Virus record (IMG/VR): IMGVR_UViG_3300006752_000028 | Location: 1 to 62,833 of that record | Reading direction: 5' to 3' (one strand) | DNA length: 62,833 bases | Origin: a virus | In this document: positions 59,001 to 62,833 of the stretch, one piece after another | Layout: every line of letters starts with the position of its first letter | Numbering within the stretch: the first letter of the stretch is position 1 | Notes under the pieces: model-generated | Seen by the model: only the letters and a program-made list of their open reading frames with translations | Database searches by the model: none | What the model was told of the DNA's origin: nothing | Translations under genes and position numbers: made by a program

Positions 59001-62000
59001 GTGGTTGTACCATTAACAATTAGGTTACCCCCAACTGTTACATCACCTGAAAAAGTTGTGTTACCTGCACCATCTACTTGAATGTCCCATCTACTATCGG
59101 TATCATTATATAAACCAAAATAATTCGCAGTATTGCTAAACATGAAGTCATCTCCACCGCCATTGAAAACTAATCTTGGAATATTATCTGCTGCATTTAA
59201 TGTTAAATAACCACCTGTAGAAACTGCTCCAGCAAAAGTAGCGTTTTTATTAGGACTTAAAGTTAAAGTTAAATTTTCATTAGTTGTTCCATTTGCATCA
59301 GATGTATAAAACCTCATTTCTTGGTTATAACCGCCTGTATTTGCTGTTCTTATACTACCCAACCAATCTCCGTCATTAGATGATACACCCCTAACTAATA
59401 CAGACTCTGCGTTAGTTGTATTTGTGCCTTGTATATATAAAGTATCTGTAAGTTTTTTAGTCGACCCAGCTGTTAGTGGCAAATAACTTCCTAATGTACT
59501 AGGAGCAACTGCTCCAATATCGGATAATATTTCTGCTCCTGTTCTATATTTAATTATACCTGAGTCTGATACTAAAAACTTATCAGTGTCAGATGTTGCG
59601 TTTGTTATAGTATTTAATGTAAGTCCTGTTGATTGTAATGTAGCGGCTAAAGATGCTTGCAAGGCGCCTGCATAGAACTTAATTGAAGATCTACCATAAA
59701 TACTTAGTCTGTCTTGATCACTAAAGCTATTCCAATTGCCTTCAGTTATACCAAGTGGTGCTGCTGTAGTAGTATCCCCAAAGTGTATTTCACCACCTTG
59801 AGCCATTCTAATTCTTTTTATAGCACCTGTAGTATATGTACCTAATTCAGTTGTGTTATTAGAAGCTCCAATTAAGTTGCCTCCAATTGATACATTTCCT
59901 GCAAAAGTTGCGTTTCCATTATGAGCAATAGATAATTTTGTGCTAAAAACTGTATTAGCATCGTTTACAGTTCTAATATCAAACGATTCATACCCTGTTG
60001 CACCAATCGCTCTAATGTCCCATTTCTTTTTATCGGTGGTACTACCTGACCCATTGTCATGTAATCTTATAAAAGGATCATCATTTTCTAAATTAATACT
60101 TCCTTTGCCTGCTACTCCTTGTGCTGTAAAGTATACTGCTCCTGAAAAGGTTGAATCTGCACCTCCAGATTGCGTAAATGCAGCATCTACATATGTGCTT
60201 CCGTTTAAATAAGTTGTGCCGTTGTTATAAAAGTCATATGAACCATGAACAGCACTACTCTTTACGGCAAATTTGCCAGTAGCATTACCCGACGCCATTG
60301 CAACATTTCCTGTAATAACTGTATTTCCGCTATTTCCGCTTATAGTTAATCTTGCAGTTTCGTTTGTACCTAATACTAAATCTCTAATGGAGCTATCATG
60401 GTAAATATACATAGCAGTTGCATCTAAAGCAACAGCACCGGTATACCCAGAGCCTTTTACTTTTAATTGACCTGGTGCGCCAATTGCCATAGTTGTATTT
60501 GAAGAATCTCCTAAAACTACATTACCTGCAAAAGTTGAGTTTTGGGAAGCGTCTAATTCAAGTGCCTCTGTTCCAACTGTAAAAAATTTCATTGTTGAGC
60601 CAAGTGATTCAGCTCTTAATTCTACATTATCTCTATCTGAAGCATTTAATAATAGCTTAGCTCTTACTGTGCCAGCATCTGTTAAATATATATTATCTTC
60701 TGCTGCGACAGAGCCTGCAAAAGTTGCATTACCAGATTGATCTATTAAAAGTTTTTGTGCAAAACCTGTTGTGTATAAACGAAAACCATCTGCTGATCCT
60801 CCTATGTACATACCTCCAGCATTTCCACCTGTTCTAAATAATCCTATCTGAGCACTAGAATTTGTTAAGGTAATTCTAGGGTAGTTATTAGTATCGTTTG
60901 TTATAAAAGTACCAGTGTTCCCTGTAGCAATGGAATTTGTGTTTCCATTTACTGTTATATTACCTGCAAAAGTTGCGTTATTCCCACTAATTGCTATTGG
61001 AGCATCTGTTAGTGAATTAGCAGCTGACCACATTACTACATCATTAGTTGTTCCAGATCCATTTACTCCTCCAGCGGTAGCTATTGATGCTAATGAACTA
61101 GATACTGATCCCCAACCATCTATTGTAATATCGTCACTATCTATATCTCCTGATACTTGTAATTTAGATCCAGGATTAGAAGTACCGATCCCAACGTTAC
61201 CAGCTGAATTAATACGCATTCTTTCTGAAGCTGCAATTGATGTATCAGTCCCGTCTGTATTGTTAGTTTTAAAAACTATATCTCCCCTATACCAAGTTGA
61301 TGAATTTGTTACAAAATCAATAGATTGCATAACTGATAAGTTATTGCTATACCCTCTGGCTTGGCCTATAATTCTTGATAATGTTAAGCCTGCAACACCA
61401 TCTGCATTAGTATTTGTTAGTACTATATTTTGCTGACCACCATATAAGTGCAAGTCCCCAACAGGGCTAGTGGTTCCAATCCCGATGTCGCCGTTTGAGG
61501 TTATACGTAGTCTTTCTGAACCACCTGTAGAAAATCCTAATGTGTCTGATGATGCTCTAAATATTCCAGTATTATCATCTCCGTTGAATATTAAACTTGG
61601 AGAAGATGCTGTTCCTACAGAGTCTATGGATACAAAGGAAGTACCGGCTCTTAAGACTGTTCCAACTCCACCTGATTGTACTTCTAAAGGGTATATAGGG
61701 TTGGATGTACCTATACCTACGTTACCGTTACTCTTAATACGCATCCTTTCAGTACTACCTACATTCCATCTAATATCTCCAGCTAGTGTTTCATTAATTT
61801 GCCCTGAGCTATCCCAATAGTGTTGAACTTTGTTAGTCCCGTTAGCTTTAAGAAAAATACCCCCGGTTAAATCATTTCTGGTAGAATTTATACTAAGTGA
61901 TGTGGTATTTGCTGATAAAGTAGAGGGTCCTGTTGTTCCTATTCCTACATTTCCAGCATTAGAAATTGTTAATGCAAGATTACCGTCTGTTAAGTTTTGC

Positions 62001-62833
62001 CAGTATGTATTACTATTATCCGAATGAAAGCCCCATTTTTTGGCAGAAACTCCAGTTCGTTGATACGCTATAGATACAGTAGATGTACCATTGACCTCTA
62101 ATGGGTAATTTGGAGTATCTATACCAACACCTACATTACCAGATGACATATCCATAACAAGTACACTGTCTGTGGCATCTGTTCCATAGCTTCTAAACTT
62201 TATATCTCTAGCTGCGGATGCTGTTGCTCTTTGAGTAGAGGATAGTATTAGAAAGTTGTTAGTACTATCATCAGTGATTTGAAATGCGTGTTCACTATCT
62301 GTTCCTATTCTGGTATTACCTACAACATCGAGATGAGTGCTAGGGTTTATCGTTCCAATACCGACGTTACCGCTAGGTTTTACTACAAATCTTTTATTAG
62401 CAAATCCGTTAGTAGAGATAAACACATCATCTGCGCCTTCTGTTACTAATCCAAGGTATCCACTTTCAGCTCTTATACCTAAAGAAGTACTGTAGGTTAA
62501 ACCGTAATTTTTAAAATCAAATGTTCCGACACCTGTGTTTATGTTTAATTTATCTGTAGGAATAGTCGTCCCGATACCGACGTTACCGCTAGAAGTAATT
62601 CGCATTCTTTCAGACCCTGCTGTAGTGGTATTATTTGCTGCAGTAAAAAACCTTAATAAAGTAGCGGCGTTTTCAACGGTTGATCCTCCTCCGATGTGTA
62701 ACGTAGTGTCAGTAGAAAAGCTATTCATAAACATAAACGTAGCGGGTTGCTCCGTTATATCATAATGCTCACCTCTAATTCTATTTGTTTTATTAGTATT
62801 AGCCGTTTTATTATCACTTATTCTTAAATATCC
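56006..62833 (-). CDS. Giant tail fibre protein (5' end beyond window)
   Basis: The frame is open from the right edge (33 codons upstream of the first visible Met at 62734), so the true start is outside. The visible part is about 2275 residues of repeats: 'GNVGIGTTNP' and 'NATFAGN' motifs dozens of times, with strand-rich spacer segments, ending 'ASTYEWVNIVRNTY'. It lacks the S74 domain, which lies in the next ORF. It stops with TAA followed by AAA ATG in the same frame, so it may continue into the 1684-aa gene by readthrough. Confidence 0.9.
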   Translation of the reverse strand, partial: GYLRISDNKTANTNKTNRIRGEHYDITEQPATFMFMNSFSTDTTLHIGGGSTVENAATLLRFFTAANNTTTAGSERMRITSSGNVGIGTTIPTDKLNINTGVGTFDFKNYGLTYSTSLGIRAESGYLGLVTEGADDVFISTNGFANKRFVVKPSGNVGIGTINPSTHLDVVGNTRIGTDSEHAFQITDDSTNNFLILSSTQRATASAARDIKFRSYGTDATDSVLVMDMSSGNVGVGIDTPNYPLEVNGTSTVSIAYQRTGVSAKKWGFHSDNSNTYWQNLTDGNLALTISNAGNVGIGTTGPSTLSANTTSLSINSTRNDLTGGIFLKANGTNKVQHYWDSSGQINETLAGDIRWNVGSTERMRIKSNGNVGIGTSNPIYPLEVQSGGVGTVLRAGTSFVSIDSVGTASSPSLIFNGDDNTGIFRASSDTLGFSTGGSERLRITSNGDIGIGTTSPVGDLHLYGGQQNIVLTNTNADGVAGLTLSRIIGQARGYSNNLSVMQSIDFVTNSSTWYRGDIVFKTNNTDGTDTSIAASERMRINSAGNVGIGTSNPGSKLQVSGDIDSDDITIDGWGSVSSSLASIATAGGVNGSGTTNDVVMWSAANSLTDAPIAISGNNATFAGNITVNGNTNSIATGNTGTFITNDTNNYPRITLTNSSAQIGLFRTGGNAGGMYIGGSADGFRLYTTGFAQKLLIDQSGNATFAGSVAAEDNIYLTDAGTVRAKLLLNASDRDNVELRAESLGSTMKFFTVGTEALELDASQNSTFAGNVVLGDSSNTTMAIGAPGQLKVKGSGYTGAVALDATAMYIYHDSSIRDLVLGTNETARLTISGNSGNTVITGNVAMASGNATGKFAVKSSAVHGSYDFYNNGTTYLNGSTYVDAAFTQSGGADSTFSGAVYFTAQGVAGKGSINLENDDPFIRLHDNGSGSTTDKKKWDIRAIGATGYESFDIRTVNDANTVFSTKLSIAHNGNATFAGNVSIGGNLIGASNNTTELGTYTTGAIKRIRMAQGGEIHFGDTTTAAPLGITEGNWNSFSDQDRLSIYGRSSIKFYAGALQASLAATLQSTGLTLNTITNATSDTDKFLVSDSGIIKYRTGAEILSDIGAVAPSTLGSYLPLTAGSTKKLTDTLYIQGTNTTNAESVLVRGVSSNDGDWLGSIRTANTGGYNQEMRFYTSDANGTTNENLTLTLSPNKNATFAGAVSTGGYLTLNAADNIPRLVFNGGGDDFMFSNTANYFGLYNDTDSRWDIQVDGAGNTTFSGDVTVGGNLIVNGTTTTLNTTTVEVEDNILQLNTTQGTPDTATAATSGISVYRGDGVTQASLIFDDADDTWDLTNNLNIGGNFVSSGYVQAFGLLYLRSSVEVMNKAADGFLSLATRNTSGNEAVYDLSNIGTLSTSGNATFAGAVIIEGGTLEIGKADTASGHINAKELMTFNIDTDNDDTNRYFAWYKDSSSGSGTELFKIEESGNATFAGNVYLKAASNEGNLFFGTADANYKIFGGGTYGYMGYNTGGYHRFLINGSEKFKINSSGNSIFSGNIVLPGEESNNFKIAFTGASASSGLSTVDQSGAGLYIGANSRVNNSGNVVYDNSALPSSGIYFDGWNGDDMEFYTGTSGNPSKRLTISGAGDANFLGKIGIGTTTAPTYDIDIHNNNGRIRMLGSTGYLSLDLQNNGQSFYLSRNGATVDSFATGNTAYAGILAVQGNYNLEFATNGVVRQTINGSGNVGIGVDPSGNTDRLQIDNPANPTSIRIGDNTTDDCYVIFNTDGNDWSIGTDRSDSNKFKISDYSRVGTNDRFVIDTSGKVGIGTTNPGTALQVGGLDDGSNYDITLGWNAVNTQAVGTKRSALTFKTSQTGVNNLDIYKWDIAMVTAPATAANEPFGSDLAFLRSTRNSTSVDETTMILTQLGNVGIGVTDPQAKLEVKGTSATPADGNEIISVTNTTGGSKLLLGVVENSYSWIQSAEGGTLRNLLLNPSGGNVGIGTTSPSSKLEVNSTSNSEPHILVKKQTPGGGAEILFEHNSGATQNASIKYTQNGDNQLYITTNYDSPNDLNRIYFQPGGETAMTIRGGSNATGNAGNVGIGTTSPVSKLQVTGGIQMANDTATASADKVGTMRYRTDTEYVEVDGEELVTNGGFDTDSDWTKGTGWTISGGKGNGASAGGDLTQTISISVNKTYKVTYTISNYISGIFRIILGGYTAGTTRTANGTYTDIIEVTNASSNSLLYLAGDVSAVTLSIDNVSVIEVTEEDASYADMCMQTGASTYEWVNIVRNTY

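Noticed and set aside
59940-60212. Plus-strand frames inside the fibre genes (for example 90-173 aa)
   Set aside because: They are antisense to repeats with biased codon composition and show no recognisable domain.
56006-62833. CRISPR array suggested by dozens of similar GIGT repeats
   Set aside because: The repeats are in-frame coding units of a fibre with variable spacing, and no cas genes are present.

Overview
The window is one arm of a large, AT-rich, tailed-phage (myovirus, T4-like) genome. Every supported gene is on the minus strand, packed with short gaps or ATGA/TAATG overlaps. A contractile-tail sheath, T4 gp19-like tube, gp26-like hub/chaperone protein, DnaB-type helicase, UvsX, gp32-like SSB, class Ia ribonucleotide reductase and long S74-terminated fibres place it with marine T4-like phages. 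Signal peptides ending in GQ/AQ, A/T-rich leaders without Shine-Dalgarno sequences and several Bacteroidetes-flavoured small proteins suggest a marine Bacteroidetes/Flavobacteria host. The host assignment is inference. Capsid, portal and terminase genes are not here, so the genome continues on both sides; the first and last CDS both run off the window.

Layout in + coordinates (transcription runs right to left). 1-6135: envelope module of exported or membrane proteins, including a CsgG-like protein, an acidic-repeat exported partner, a lipoprotein, a cohesin-like exported protein and several 1-2 TM proteins (possible holins). 6192-8183: small conserved phage genes, three terminators, a candidate ncRNA with its own promoter, and a 55-aa histone-H1-like gene. 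8195-10612: GroEL, GroES and Hsp20. 10714-13062: family A DNA polymerase. 13078-14577: small unknown genes. 14579-23659: 7-deazaguanine DNA-modification block (QueF, predicted PreQ1 formyltransferase DpdN, DpdA transglycosylase, FolE, QueE, QueD, QueC) with nucleotide-handling genes, an exported nuclease, a glycosyltransferase and two preQ1-I-riboswitch-like leaders. 24031-33318: thioredoxin, NrdA/NrdB, helicase, 5' nuclease, UvsX, SSB and a second, very divergent family A polymerase-like protein. 33366-45059: tail (hub with peptidoglycan-hydrolase-like domain, LysM/gp53-like, tape measure, gp26/gp51-like pair with an apparent recoding site, tube, sheath). 45201-50915: small tail-region genes plus a 2OG oxygenase, radical SAM/SPASM protein and three glycosyltransferase-like genes. 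50948-62833: two giant fibre ORFs in the same frame, separated by one stop codon.

How the genes work together: FolE, QueD, QueE, QueC and QueF would make PreQ1 from GTP, DpdA would exchange it into phage DNA in place of guanine, and the formyltransferase would convert it to formylamino-PreQ1 as protection against restriction. Two intergenic motif families, TTTTTCKTATATTR-like and TATTTATAWTA-like on the coding strand, recur upstream of genes and probably represent two phage promoter classes.

Most notable: the deazaguanine pathway with preQ1-I-like leaders, the gp26/gp51 frameshift, the second PolA-like protein, the CsgG envelope module, and several small genes (55, 57, 44 and 47 aa) and an ncRNA that standard calling would miss.
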